A stretch of DNA of 64,000 nucleotides from Anaerolineales bacterium (GCA_019637675.1 JAHBVE010000003.1:397696-461695); one strand, 5' to 3'; positions 25,788-33,716 are shown, counted from the first letter of the stretch. Program-made: numbers and translations. Notes: a model not told the origin generated them from the sequence alone.

Positions 25788-26558
25788 ATGCCCATTGTTG
25801 AGCTTGCTGACGTCAGGCTGTATTACGAAGAATACGGCCAGGGTGACGTGATCGTTTTCACGCACGGCAACTCCTTGTTCCACGGGCAGTGGCAGCCCCA
25901 GGTGGACGAGTTCGCCAAGACCCATCGCGTCATCGTGTGGGATGTGCGCGGCCACGGCAAGAGCACGCTGCCGCCGGGCGAGGTTGACCCCGAATCCTTC
26001 TCGCGTGATCTGATCGGCCTGCTGGATGCGCTGGAGATCAAGACCGCGGTGTTGTGCGGGCTCTCGATGGGCGGGCATATCTCGCTGCAGGCCGCCGTGC
26101 GCTACCCGGAGCGGGTGCGAGCGCTGGTGCTGATCGGTACACCATTCTCCAACAACTATCACTGGTATGACAAATATCTGGTGGCCACGAACCTGTGGAG
26201 CGTACGCCTGTTGCCGTACAAGACCACAGTCTGGCTGACCACCTATGCCGTCAATCCCCAGCATCGTGATATTGTCGAACAGGGGTTTGGCTTTATGACC
26301 CATGAGCAGTTTTTGCGGCAGTGGGCTGGCAACCTGCGCCTGGAGACCAAGCATGACCTGCACAAGGTGCAATGCTCGACTCTGATTCTGCACGGCGAGA
26401 AGGATGCGCTGGTAGCCCGCCAGCAGAAGGCGTTGCTCGAAGGAATTGCCGGCGCACAACTGCGCACCATCCCTGGCGCCGGCCATTTGACCAACCTGGA
26501 TAATCCACAAGCGGTCAATGAGTACATGCGGGATTTCCTGCAACAACTCCCGGCCTGA
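25788..26558 (+). CDS. Alpha/beta-fold hydrolase
   Basis: A 256-residue hydrolase of the 3-oxoadipate enol-lactonase/esterase type. The oxyanion loop HGNSLFHGQW is near 27, the nucleophile elbow CGLSMGGHIS near 93-102, the acid in LHGEKDALV near 205 and the catalytic His in IPGAGHLTNLDNP near 235. The ATG at 25788 has GGAGG 7 bases upstream. It lies between a tRNA gene and the phenylalanine hydroxylase promoter, which starts within its stop region. The substrate is unknown; these enzymes cleave esters, lactones or C-C bonds. Confidence 0.85.
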   Translation: MPIVELADVRLYYEEYGQGDVIVFTHGNSLFHGQWQPQVDEFAKTHRVIVWDVRGHGKSTLPPGEVDPESFSRDLIGLLDALEIKTAVLCGLSMGGHISLQAAVRYPERVRALVLIGTPFSNNYHWYDKYLVATNLWSVRLLPYKTTVWLTTYAVNPQHRDIVEQGFGFMTHEQFLRQWAGNLRLETKHDLHKVQCSTLILHGEKDALVARQQKALLEGIAGAQLRTIPGAGHLTNLDNPQAVNEYMRDFLQQLPA

Positions 26559-26587
26559 TTGACCCGCTAACCCCCTTCTGCTAGAAT
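26559..26587 (+). promoter_or_regulatory. Sigma70-type promoter of the Tyr leader/phhA unit
   Basis: TTGACC (26559-26564), a 17-base spacer and TAGAAT (26582-26587). The -35 starts immediately after the hydrolase stop. Transcription should begin near 26594, only about four bases before the leader-peptide ATG. Confidence 0.75.
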
Positions 26588-26597
26588 GCTGGCACGC

Positions 26598-26684
26598 ATG
26601 GTTAAGCACACACTGTACGTGTACGCCTATTATTACGCCGAGACCACTCCGGCTGCTTTGCCCTGCGTTCTGTTGAAAAACTAG
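26598..26684 (+). CDS. Tyrosine-rich leader peptide (28 codons) of an attenuator
   Basis: A short ORF from ATG 26598 to TAG 26682-26684. It encodes MVKHTL followed by YVYAYYY (residues 7-13, five Tyr codons of seven) and ends CVLLKN. No Shine-Dalgarno precedes it; the ATG is about four bases from the predicted transcript start, so translation would be leaderless or nearly so. A strong terminator begins 20 bases past its stop and the phenylalanine hydroxylase gene lies directly behind. This is the layout of ribosome-mediated attenuators such as the trp, his and phe leaders. Here the sensed amino acid would be tyrosine, the hydroxylase product. Confidence 0.82.
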   Translation: MVKHTLYVYAYYYAETTPAALPCVLLKN

Positions 26685-26703
26685 TACCCCCACTCGTTAC
26701 CCC

Positions 26704-26737
26704 AAAGACCACAGGCCAGCGGCCTGTGGTCTTTTTT
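26704..26737 (+). terminator. Attenuator terminator between Tyr leader and phhA
   Basis: Perfect 14-bp stem (26704-26717 with 26721-26734), AGC loop, continuing into a T run (26732-26737). It ends 16 bases before the hydroxylase ATG. A candidate competing pairing is 26651-26660 (GGCTGCTTTG) with 26703-26710 (CAAAGACC). The 7-mer AGACCAC of the 5' arm also occurs upstream at 26641-26647 and could pair with the 3' arm. Confidence 0.9.
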
Positions 26738-26753
26738 GTTTTGCGGAGGAAAG

Positions 26754-27500
26754 ATGGCCTTGCCACGCAGTGAAGTTGTATCCGTACGCCGGCGCGAGAT
26801 GGCGTTCAGCCAAGAGCAGAACGCAGTATGGCGCGAATTGTATGCGCGCCAGCTGCCGAATGTGCAGGAGTTCGCCTGCCGCGAGTACCTGGATGGGTTC
26901 GCGCGGCTTAATCTGCCGGCTGAGTATATTCCGCAGCTCAAGGACCTCAACGCGGTGATCACGCCGCGCACCGGCTGGAGCACGGTGCGCACCACCGTGC
27001 GTTACTCGGACGCGGTGCCGTGGTACCACCACTTCGCCAAGCGGCAGTTCCTCATCACCGACTACATGCGCGGCCGGCATGAGATGGACTTCACGCCCGA
27101 GCCGGACATGTTCCACGATATCTTCGGGCATTTGCCGTTCATGGCGCTGCCGGAGTACACCGGGCTGCAAGACCTGTTCGCCCCGGCCTTTTTGCGGGCC
27201 ACGGATGCGCAGCGCGAGAACATCAAACGCCTGGCTTGGTTCAGCACGGAGTTCGGCTTGATCCGCGAAGGCGGCGAGCTCAAGATCTTCGGCGCGGGGC
27301 TGATGTCTTCGTTCGGCGAGATCCGCCATGTGATGGCGGGCAAGACGCCGGTGCGGCCGTTCTCGGTGGCCAACGTCATCGGTTACGAGAAGGCGATCTA
27401 TACGTTCAACGAGGTCTTGTTCGTGATCGAGTCGATCGAGGCGTTGAAAGCTGAGCTGGCCGCGTATTTTGAAAGCCTGGGTAAACCTTCTGCTGGATGA
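26754..27500 (+). CDS. phhA: Biopterin-dependent aromatic amino acid (phenylalanine 4-) hydroxylase
   Basis: Non-haem iron monooxygenase converting phenylalanine to tyrosine with a tetrahydropterin and O2; 248 residues, the usual bacterial single-domain size. Iron ligands are His121 and His126 in PDMFHDIFGHLP and Glu166 in FSTEFGLI. The ATG at 26754 is preceded by GGAGGA, four bases away; an upstream TTG inside the terminator T run is rejected. It is the only structural gene behind the Tyr-rich leader and terminator, so it is probably expressed when charged tRNA-Tyr is scarce. That suggests a tyrosine-supplying rather than a purely catabolic role. Tryptophan hydroxylation is less likely given the leader. 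Confidence 0.92.
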   Translation: MALPRSEVVSVRRREMAFSQEQNAVWRELYARQLPNVQEFACREYLDGFARLNLPAEYIPQLKDLNAVITPRTGWSTVRTTVRYSDAVPWYHHFAKRQFLITDYMRGRHEMDFTPEPDMFHDIFGHLPFMALPEYTGLQDLFAPAFLRATDAQRENIKRLAWFSTEFGLIREGGELKIFGAGLMSSFGEIRHVMAGKTPVRPFSVANVIGYEKAIYTFNEVLFVIESIEALKAELAAYFESLGKPSAG

Positions 27501-27664
27501 TGGAAGGGCGCCTGGCTGCACTGCCAGGGAGAAAGTTATTATGCGCGAGAGCGGGAGGGGGTTAAAACTTATAAGTAACAACTTTCGCCGGCCAATAGGC
27601 ATGCGCCGGTTGTACACGGTTTAGGGCTGCCGCGGGCCAGGTTATGCCAGAAATCAAGCTGTTG
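27501..27664. other. Intergenic, convergent; small hairpin only
   Basis: Between phhA and the convergent MoaD-like gene. CCTGGC (27511-27516) can pair with GCCAGG (27523-27528), but no T run follows, so it is not a standard terminator. No gene is visible. Confidence 0.4.
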
Positions 27665-27961
27665 TTAGCCGCCGGCGATGGCGCCCATCACGATGAGCGG
27701 CTCGCGCCCTTCGGCGACGGCGGCCGGCAGCGGGTCGTCAGCGGGCGCGAAGGACACATCCTCCTGGCAGGCAAAGTAGCGCAGGTAGGCGCGGCGCTGC
27801 TTGCTGGCATGCTCTCGGATGGTGCCGCGCAACATGGGATAGCTCGCCTCGAGCGCATCCAGGACGCGCTCGATGGTTACGGGCGCGGCGACCTCGAGCT
27901 CGACTTCGCTGCCGACGCTGGCGAGGTTGCGCAGATGGTAGGGGAGCTGGACGCGGACCAT
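27665..27961 (-). CDS. MoaD/ThiS-like ubiquitin-fold protein
   Basis: A 98-residue beta-grasp protein: [13 protein letters not shown] at the start, [15 protein letters not shown] in the helix region and a C-terminal Gly-Gly (MGAIAGG), the activatable tail of sulfur-carrier proteins. The ATG at 27961 is 4 bases after the VOC gene stop on minus. MoaD and ThiS donate sulfur for molybdopterin or thiamine, but no MoeB/ThiF-type activating enzyme or MoaE is nearby. It is the third gene of an operon with a VOC protein and a BNR-repeat protein, so its role there is undefined. Confidence 0.8.
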   Translation of the reverse strand: MVRVQLPYHLRNLASVGSEVELEVAAPVTIERVLDALEASYPMLRGTIREHASKQRRAYLRYFACQEDVSFAPADDPLPAAVAEGREPLIVMGAIAGG

Positions 27962-27965
27962 GGTA

Positions 27966-28328
27966 CTACTGGACGAAGACGAGCAGCACGCCGGCGGGAT
28001 CAACTACATGCAAGACAGTGAAGCGGCCGTCCACGACCTGGGGCGGCGTAATGCGCATGGTTTTCTTGAACTCCGGCTGGGCTTGTACCTCTTGGGCCAG
28101 CTGATACCAGGCCAGCACATCCTCGACCTCGATAACGAACATGAAGTTCTCGGCCCAGTCCTTGACGTAATGATCCTGCAGGCGGAACTCGAAGCCGTTC
28201 AGTTCAAAATCGGCCGTGCCGCCCCAGCCTGGCGTCATGTTGAAACCGAGCGCGGTGTAGAAACGTTTGGAAAGCTCAAGATCCTTGGCGGGAACGTAGG
28301 CTTTGAGGGATTTGATTCCCGGCGCCAT
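27966..28328 (-). CDS. VOC-superfamily protein (glyoxalase/bleomycin-resistance fold)
   Basis: A 120-residue single-domain VOC protein: [21 protein letters not shown] at the start, a GFEFRLQD strand, and [18 protein letters not shown] at the end. The typical metal ligands (His/Glu) are not all evident, so it may bind rather than convert a ligand. It starts 2 bases after the stop of the BNR-repeat gene and ends 4 bases before the MoaD-like gene, a compact operon. Confidence 0.82.
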   Translation of the reverse strand: MAPGIKSLKAYVPAKDLELSKRFYTALGFNMTPGWGGTADFELNGFEFRLQDHYVKDWAENFMFVIEVEDVLAWYQLAQEVQAQPEFKKTMRITPPQVVDGRFTVLHVVDPAGVLLVFVQ

Positions 28329-28330
28329 GC

Positions 28331-29443
28331 TTACTTAAGCGTTTGCACTTCGACGGATTTGACCGCCGGCAAATTCTCGGCAATGGCAAGCCAGTTGTCG
28401 CCGCCATCCGGCGAGACGTAGACCTGGCCGCCGGTTGTGCCGAAGTAGATGCCGCACTCGTCGAGCGTGTCGACTGCCATGGCGTCACGCAGCACGTTGA
28501 CGTAGCAGTTCTCCTGCGGCAGGCCCTGGGTGAGCGGCTGCCATTCGTCGCCGCCCTTGCTGCGGTAGACGCGCAGCTTGCCGTCCGGCGGGTAGTGCTC
28601 GCTGTCGCTTTTGATCGGCACCACGTAGATGGTCTGCGGGTCGTGGGCGTGCACATCCACCACGAAGCCGAAATCGCTGGGCAGGTTGCCGCTGATCTCG
28701 CGCCAGGTGTCGCCGGCGTCGTCGCTGCGCATCACATCCCAGTGCTTTTGCATGAAGAGCACGTTGGGGTGGCTGGGGTGCATGGCGATGTGGTGGACGC
28801 AGTGGCCCACCTCCGATTCTGGATCGGGCAGGAAGTTGGACTTGAGGCCCTTGGTGATCGTCTTCCAGGTTTCGCCGCCGTCGTCGCTGCGGAAGGCGCC
28901 CGCGGCCGAGATGGCGGTGACAATGCGCTGCGGGTTGTGCGGGTCAAGGATGATGGTGTGCAGGCACAGGCCGCCGGCGCCAGGCATCCACTGCGAGCCG
29001 GTGCGGTGGTCACGCAGGCCGGCCAACTCGGCCCAGGTTGCGCCGCCGTCGGTGGACTTGAACAGGGCCGCGTCTTCGACGCCGGCGTAGAGGGTGTCGG
29101 CATCGTGATAGGAGGGCTCGAAATGCCAGACGCGCTTGAAATCCCACGGGTGAGGCGTGCCGTCGTACCACTGGTGGGTGCCGGGCTTGCTGGCGTAGGC
29201 GAACTCGTTGCCCATCGCGGCCCAGGTGACCCCGCCGTCATCACTGCGGTGGACGACCTGGCCGAACCAGTCGTCGGTCTGCGAGGCCCAGATGCGGTCC
29301 GGGTTCAGCGGCGAGCCTTTGACGTGGTAGATGGGCAGCCCACCGAAGAAGGGGCCGCTGATCTTCCAATTCTTGCGGCCAGCATCGCTGGTGGCGATGA
29401 AGGCGCCTTTGTGGGTACCGATGAGTACGCGAACGTTGGGCAT
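28331..29443 (-). CDS. WD40/BNR-repeat beta-propeller (sialidase/VPS10-like)
   Basis: A 370-residue protein with several Asp-box repeats of the type [32 protein letters not shown] and SPDGGDNW. These mark a beta-propeller as in exo-alpha-sialidases, sortilin and YCF48-like proteins. The catalytic Arg triad of true sialidases is not recognisable, and there is no signal peptide. The ATG at 29443 is favoured by GGAGA five bases upstream. It leads the three-gene operon with VOC and MoaD-like genes. Probably a cytoplasmic propeller of unknown substrate. Confidence 0.8.
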   Translation of the reverse strand: MPNVRVLIGTHKGAFIATSDAGRKNWKISGPFFGGLPIYHVKGSPLNPDRIWASQTDDWFGQVVHRSDDGGVTWAAMGNEFAYASKPGTHQWYDGTPHPWDFKRVWHFEPSYHDADTLYAGVEDAALFKSTDGGATWAELAGLRDHRTGSQWMPGAGGLCLHTIILDPHNPQRIVTAISAAGAFRSDDGGETWKTITKGLKSNFLPDPESEVGHCVHHIAMHPSHPNVLFMQKHWDVMRSDDAGDTWREISGNLPSDFGFVVDVHAHDPQTIYVVPIKSDSEHYPPDGKLRVYRSKGGDEWQPLTQGLPQENCYVNVLRDAMAVDTLDECGIYFGTTGGQVYVSPDGGDNWLAIAENLPAVKSVEVQTLK

Positions 29444-29507
29444 GGGGGTCTCCATCATTATTCTTTAAATTTTAGTGTATATTTTTTGAAACAAAGTGGG
29501 TAATGAT

Positions 29508-31070
29508 ATGAAGACAACCTTTTATCTTCTTAATGAAAGCACTACTAATTTTAATGAAGCTCTAAATCCGGATAATCTAGAGCTCTATGAGCCACTAGAA
29601 AGAACTAACGACAATATTCCCTTTGAAGTTTCAGCTTTTCTGCAGCGGAATAAATCCAATGCACCAGAGTGGTTGCCATTTGTGAGAAACTTTTTCGACA
29701 TAGGTGACGACTTACTTAACACATCAAATTCACTAGTGATACTTCTTAGGGTTGGAGGACGAATCTTTGCTGTGGTTAAGGGTCACGGTCGTGCTCTCAT
29801 TGCCAAGGAGAGAATAGAAAGAGGCTTTGGACTAAAGGTTGTTTTGAATGGCATTGACCCAAAAAGTGTTCGCACAGTTGATACAAAGAGCCTTGATACT
29901 AAGGCTAAACAGCGTATTGAATTGATAAGCAAAGACAGTCCGCTTTATGAGTTTGATTTTGATCTAGACTCGGATGTCCTCCGAGTTGTTTCTGGAGTTC
30001 CGTTAGATCAGGATTTTGCCTCGAGATTTAGTGGCTCCGATTCTGTGACTTTAAATAAAAACATAAACTTCCTGGAAATAGCGGATGTGTGTGAAGTGCT
30101 TTTAGAGTACTTTCTGGACGATGCTTACCAGGAAAACTTCTCATTTGTGGACAATATATTGTCAATCTCAGATCCTTTGTTAGTCAATATTCTCAATCAG
30201 AAGTTGACCGAGGCCATTGCGGCTAGGGATCCGGGAGTGATTTTTGCATATCCTGACCTCGATTTTTACGAAACTGCTGAAAGATACCTTTTGGAGTATG
30301 GACAAAACCGCGGGAGACTTGCTGAGGTTAGTACGGATACCGTGTATGCTTTTCTGGCTCAATTGCCTGGACCTGATAATCTTTCCGATATTCGGATTAG
30401 AGGTGTCGACCAGGAAGGTAATACAATGTCGGGCTACTATTCAATCGATGAATTCTGTGTGTTCGAGTGTGTAATTGATGCCCATAGGTATGTTTTTAGT
30501 TTTGGTCAGTGGTTTGAAGTTTCGAATGACTATAGGCAAAGAATAGACACAGCCCTAAGAAATATAAACGAAATTCCAACAGGGTTGCTTCCTGTTTTAC
30601 AAGCTGGTCAGAAAGAGCCCGGCTATAACCTTATGGTAGCTAGTGTGGACGGACGATTTCATACTTTGGACAGGAACACTTTTCATGTTAGAGGCCATAG
30701 TCGCGTTGAGGTTTGCGATCTCATCACCCAAGATGCATTTTTCATCTGCGTCAAAAAATATAATGGATCTTCAACTCTAAGTCATTTGTTTGCGCAGGCG
30801 TTAGTAAGTGCGGAGCTTCTTATAGACGATGAAACGTATCGGCATTTTATATTGCAGGAATGCAATAACTTTGAGAACCTGCCGTTCAATCGAGATTCAA
30901 TACCGGATCGATCAAAGATTACTTTTGTTTATGCAATTGCTGTTGAAGCCAGTGGTCCATTAGTTGAGAGGTTGCCCTTCTTTAGTCAAGTAACTCTTCT
31001 GCAATATCACAAGAAAATTAGCCGCATGGGCTTTCGAGTCGCGGTTTGCAGAATCCCAGTTCAGTCTTGA
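29508..31070 (+). CDS. TIGR04141/DUF6119-type sporadically distributed protein
   Basis: A 520-residue protein resembling the TIGR04141/DUF6119 family: KTTFYLLNES at the start, LVILLRVGGRIFAVVKGHGRALI, IERGFGLKVVLNGIDPKSVRTVDTK and DSDVLRVVSGVPLD. Family members are patchily distributed and often lie in accessory regions; molecular function is undefined. Codon use is strikingly AT-rich compared with both neighbours (many AAT, TTT, AGA, ATA), a sign of recent transfer. A GTG at 29496 is an alternative start. It stands alone between the BNR operon and a membrane gene, without integrase or partner genes. Confidence 0.7.
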   Translation: MKTTFYLLNESTTNFNEALNPDNLELYEPLERTNDNIPFEVSAFLQRNKSNAPEWLPFVRNFFDIGDDLLNTSNSLVILLRVGGRIFAVVKGHGRALIAKERIERGFGLKVVLNGIDPKSVRTVDTKSLDTKAKQRIELISKDSPLYEFDFDLDSDVLRVVSGVPLDQDFASRFSGSDSVTLNKNINFLEIADVCEVLLEYFLDDAYQENFSFVDNILSISDPLLVNILNQKLTEAIAARDPGVIFAYPDLDFYETAERYLLEYGQNRGRLAEVSTDTVYAFLAQLPGPDNLSDIRIRGVDQEGNTMSGYYSIDEFCVFECVIDAHRYVFSFGQWFEVSNDYRQRIDTALRNINEIPTGLLPVLQAGQKEPGYNLMVASVDGRFHTLDRNTFHVRGHSRVEVCDLITQDAFFICVKKYNGSSTLSHLFAQALVSAELLIDDETYRHFILQECNNFENLPFNRDSIPDRSKITFVYAIAVEASGPLVERLPFFSQVTLLQYHKKISRMGFRVAVCRIPVQS

Positions 31071-31195
31071 TGTTCGTTGCTATTCAGATCTTCCACTTCC
31101 GACTGTGCTCGGCGGCTCGCCAAGGCCTCCGAAACACCACACAATAGCCAATTTTCGCGGGGCAGCATCGCTCGTGGCGGTGAGCCCTCCCCGTG

Positions 31196-31594
31196 TCAGT
31201 CTTTAAGATCATCCACCACCCCCACCATGCGAAGCAGCCCGCCCAACGGGCCGAAGGGGAGTACAAAACCAGCCCAATAGGCCATTTCGAAGGGAAGCAG
31301 GATGAAGGCCAGCCAGCGGCCGGCGGGCTTGTTGGCCCACAGCAGCAGCCCGCAGGCCACCTCGGCGGCGCACACCAGCACGAAGCCGGCGATCAGCGGC
31401 CAGCTGGTGAACAAGCCATACTGCTCGAAGAATGGCCCGGACTGGTGGGTTGGGAAGCCCATGAAGTGCCAGGCGAAGCCATAGCGGGCGAAGTACCAGG
31501 CGCCATAGGCGGCCGGCAGCCCGAAGCCGAGCCCGCTGAGTATGGCCATACAAGCGGCAAACTTCCGCATGGGCAAGTCGGCAGTCTTGCGCAT
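31196..31594 (-). CDS. Small four-TM membrane protein
   Basis: About 132 residues with four hydrophobic segments, roughly at 13-33, 55-78, 82-97 and 105-120, and a charged end VVDDLKD. It resembles DoxX-like or DUF-type membrane proteins in size, but I do not recognise a family. Start choice is uncertain: ATG 31594 and ATG 31570 are both possible and neither has a clear ribosome site. It lies downstream of a strong terminator that ends the PadR operon. Confidence 0.55.
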   Translation of the reverse strand: MRKTADLPMRKFAACMAILSGLGFGLPAAYGAWYFARYGFAWHFMGFPTHQSGPFFEQYGLFTSWPLIAGFVLVCAAEVACGLLLWANKPAGRWLAFILLPFEMAYWAGFVLPFGPLGGLLRMVGVVDDLKD

Positions 31595-31610
31595 AAGCAA
31601 GTCTATAACA

Positions 31611-31639
31611 AAAAGCCGCTGGCACGCCAGCGGCTTTTT
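31611..31639 (-). terminator. Intrinsic terminator of the PadR operon
   Basis: Stem AAAAGCCGCTGGC (31611-31623) with GCCAGCGGCTTTT (31626-31638), minimal loop, A run on the left and T run on the right; works in both directions. It lies 22 bases past the stop of the membrane gene ending at 31661. Confidence 0.9.
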
Positions 31640-31660
31640 GATTGGAGGAGCGCGTCGCGC

Positions 31661-32530
31661 TCAGTGGCTGGCTTGCGTGGGGCGGATGCGCAGCAGCAGA
31701 ACGGCGGCGATGCACAGGATGGCGGGGACCAGCAAACTGCTGGCGTTCATCAGGTCCACCCAGGTTTGTAACTTGAAGGTAATTGCGCCGCCGCGCAGCC
31801 ACCAGTATTCTCTGGTGACGACACCGATCAGGAACAAAACCGGCAGCAGCATTCCCCCGAGGGTTATCAGGCTGGCCGCCCCTGGTGACTTGGCGCGCAG
31901 GGCTAAGCCGAACACGCCCAGGCCAGCCAGATAGATAAAGTTGCCGTAGAGCTGCAATAGGCCGATGTTGTTAATGCCTGTCGCCTTGAAGCCCAGAAAG
32001 CCGACCATGGTGAGCACGGCGGCGGCCGTGCTCACCAACAAGGCAACCCTGGCGAAGCTGGCGCCCTTGGCTTGTGAGCGATGCAGCTGCCACGCGCCGG
32101 CCGTCATTAGCAGATAACTCAGCGGCAAGCCGATCAGCCGGGTGTACTCGATCCAGCCGTCCGGCCCGCCGAGCGGGTCATCATACGTTTGCTCCAGGCG
32201 GCCCGAGGCGACCACCACCAACATCAGGGCCGCACCGGCCAGCAGCAGCAAGCTGGCGCGGCGATGTGTTTGTTGTGTGCTCATAGTCCAAACCTCCTTG
32301 ATGCGCTCTTCGAGCGCGGTCTTGCAAACATCCAGCAGGGTGCTGGCCCACAGCGCCAGCAGCGCGGAGGCGCTGTTGCGCGCGGCGGCCTCGCGGCTGC
32401 AGTCCGCGAAGAGCTGCGCCATGTGTGCGCCATACGCCTGCCGGTATTCACGCGGGTACAGGCGCAGCAAGCCTGCAAAGGCTTGCTGCCCGATCGCTTG
32501 CGCTTTGCTGAGTGGGCCGCGTGCGTGCAT
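31661..32530 (-). CDS. Membrane protein with permease-prefix-like N-terminus, paralogue of next gene
   Basis: 289 residues. The first 80 hold LLRLYPREYRQAYGAHMAQLFADCSRE and LLDVCKTALEERIKE, the amphipathic prefix known from PadR-linked membrane proteins and permease prefix domains. Six or seven hydrophobic segments follow. The ATG at 32530 has AGGAG upstream with a six-base spacer. It is paralogous to the gene immediately upstream (32539-33279) through the prefix region. The function is unknown; regulation by the adjacent PadR is likely. Confidence 0.7.
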   Translation of the reverse strand: MHARGPLSKAQAIGQQAFAGLLRLYPREYRQAYGAHMAQLFADCSREAAARNSASALLALWASTLLDVCKTALEERIKEVWTMSTQQTHRRASLLLLAGAALMLVVVASGRLEQTYDDPLGGPDGWIEYTRLIGLPLSYLLMTAGAWQLHRSQAKGASFARVALLVSTAAAVLTMVGFLGFKATGINNIGLLQLYGNFIYLAGLGVFGLALRAKSPGAASLITLGGMLLPVLFLIGVVTREYWWLRGGAITFKLQTWVDLMNASSLLVPAILCIAAVLLLRIRPTQASH

Positions 32531-32538
32531 GCTGTCTC

Positions 32539-33279
32539 CTAGTCGCAGACCGGCACTCCCAGGAAGCACGGCATCTGGTCAGCCACCAGGTTGATCCAGC
32601 CGATGGCGATGAACAGCAAGATCGTGCCGCGCAGAACCAGCGGGGCCAAGTGCGCGTGGGCGAGCGCATTGCCGCGCACCTGCCTGACGACCGGGATGAG
32701 CGTGGCGACGAACAGGCTGCCCATCAACCACAGGCCGATGAACAGCGCATACGGGAATTCTTCGGCGAAGCTGCGGCGGTTGATCAGCTCCATGGCGGCG
32801 AACGGCAGCGTGCTGAGCAAGCCAAGCAGCGCAGAGAGCAGCGCTGGCGCGCCGAGCAGCCACAGCCCCACCACCATCAGCGCCAGTGAGATGAAGCTGA
32901 GCGTGCTGGCTGCCTGGGGCGAGAGCCAGCTTTGGTTCACGCCCAGCAGATCAAGCGTCAAGCTGATCACCAGCGGCAGGCACAGAGCAAAGCCTGCCCA
33001 GGTTCTGAAGTTCGGATTTGAAAGTAGTTTTGCCATCTTGTCTCCTATCCAGTGCGCCCCTTCTTTCAGGCGCTCCTGTGCGGCGGTCTTGAGCACATCC
33101 GGCAGGGTGGCCAGCCACAGGCCGGCCAGGCCGCGGGCGCCGGCGCTTGCCAGCGTCTCGCGACTGCTGTCGCCGAAGACCTGCGCCATATGCGTGCCAT
33201 AATTCTTGCGGAAGCTGCGCGGGTAGCAGCGCAGCAAGCGCACGAACCAGCGCTGGGATGCGGTCAGGGTTTGGTCCAT
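32539..33279 (-). CDS. Membrane protein with permease-prefix-like N-terminus
   Basis: 246 residues. The prefix LLRCYPRSFRKNYGTHMAQVFGDSSRE ... LPDVLKTAAQERLKE matches that of the downstream paralogue residue by residue at most conserved positions. Five to six hydrophobic segments follow. It starts 1 base after the padR stop, and its own stop is 8 bases before the paralogue's start. No transporter or enzyme motif is seen. Confidence 0.7.
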   Translation of the reverse strand: MDQTLTASQRWFVRLLRCYPRSFRKNYGTHMAQVFGDSSRETLASAGARGLAGLWLATLPDVLKTAAQERLKEGAHWIGDKMAKLLSNPNFRTWAGFALCLPLVISLTLDLLGVNQSWLSPQAASTLSFISLALMVVGLWLLGAPALLSALLGLLSTLPFAAMELINRRSFAEEFPYALFIGLWLMGSLFVATLIPVVRQVRGNALAHAHLAPLVLRGTILLFIAIGWINLVADQMPCFLGVPVCD

Positions 33280-33280
33280 C

Positions 33281-33637
33281 TCAGTTGGCCGGGTTGAGGT
33301 TCTTGCGGCTCACCAGGTGCACCAGTTTCTGCAGGCGGGCGGCCTCGGCCGCCGCGGTTCTGCGGCCCAGGCCGCTGAGCTTGTAGTAGCGACGGCGCTC
33401 GTCGTCGAGCGCCGGGTCGGGGCGCTCTGCGCTTTCTTCGATGAGCCCCAGCTCGAGCATGCGCTTGATGGCCTGGTACAGCGTGCCCGGGCGCAGCAGC
33501 ATCTCGCCCTCGGTCTGGGCTTCAACTTCTTTCATGATGCCGTAGCCGTGGCGCTCCTGATCGGTGAGGGCCAGCAGGATGTGGAAGACGGCCGGGGTCA
33601 GCGGCAGCAGCTCGTGCGGGGTTCGTGTTTCGGCCAT
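33281..33637 (-). CDS. PadR-family transcriptional regulator
   Basis: A 118-residue winged-helix regulator: FHILLALTDQERHGYGIMKEVE, RPGTLYQAIKRMLELGLIEES and DDERRRYYKLSGLGRR are the standard PadR core. Short PadR proteins of this type usually repress their own operon and respond to drugs or envelope stress. A perfect inverted repeat lies 9 bases upstream of its ATG. Two membrane proteins follow in the same operon. Confidence 0.9.
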   Translation of the reverse strand: MAETRTPHELLPLTPAVFHILLALTDQERHGYGIMKEVEAQTEGEMLLRPGTLYQAIKRMLELGLIEESAERPDPALDDERRRYYKLSGLGRRTAAAEAARLQKLVHLVSRKNLNPAN

Positions 33638-33646
33638 TTCGCTCCT

Positions 33647-33667
33647 ATATATCCAATATGGATATAT
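33647..33667 (-). promoter_or_regulatory. Inverted-repeat operator candidate for PadR
   Basis: ATATATCC (33647-33654), spacer AATAT, GGATATAT (33660-33667): perfect 8-bp arms directly upstream of padR. AT-rich palindromes such as ATGT-8-ACAT are typical PadR sites; this one suggests autorepression. Confidence 0.6.
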
Positions 33668-33716
33668 TCAATGACGTTATATTGCCCGATTGTGCCCGCA
33701 ATGTCAAGAGGCAAAC

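Noticed and set aside
26736-26753. TTG start for phhA inside the terminator T run
   Set aside because: ATG 26754 has GGAGGA directly upstream; the TTG lies in the hairpin tail and would add six residues without similarity.
27511-27528. Terminator after phhA
   Set aside because: The CCTGGC/GCCAGG hairpin has only six pairs and is followed by GAGAAAG rather than T residues.
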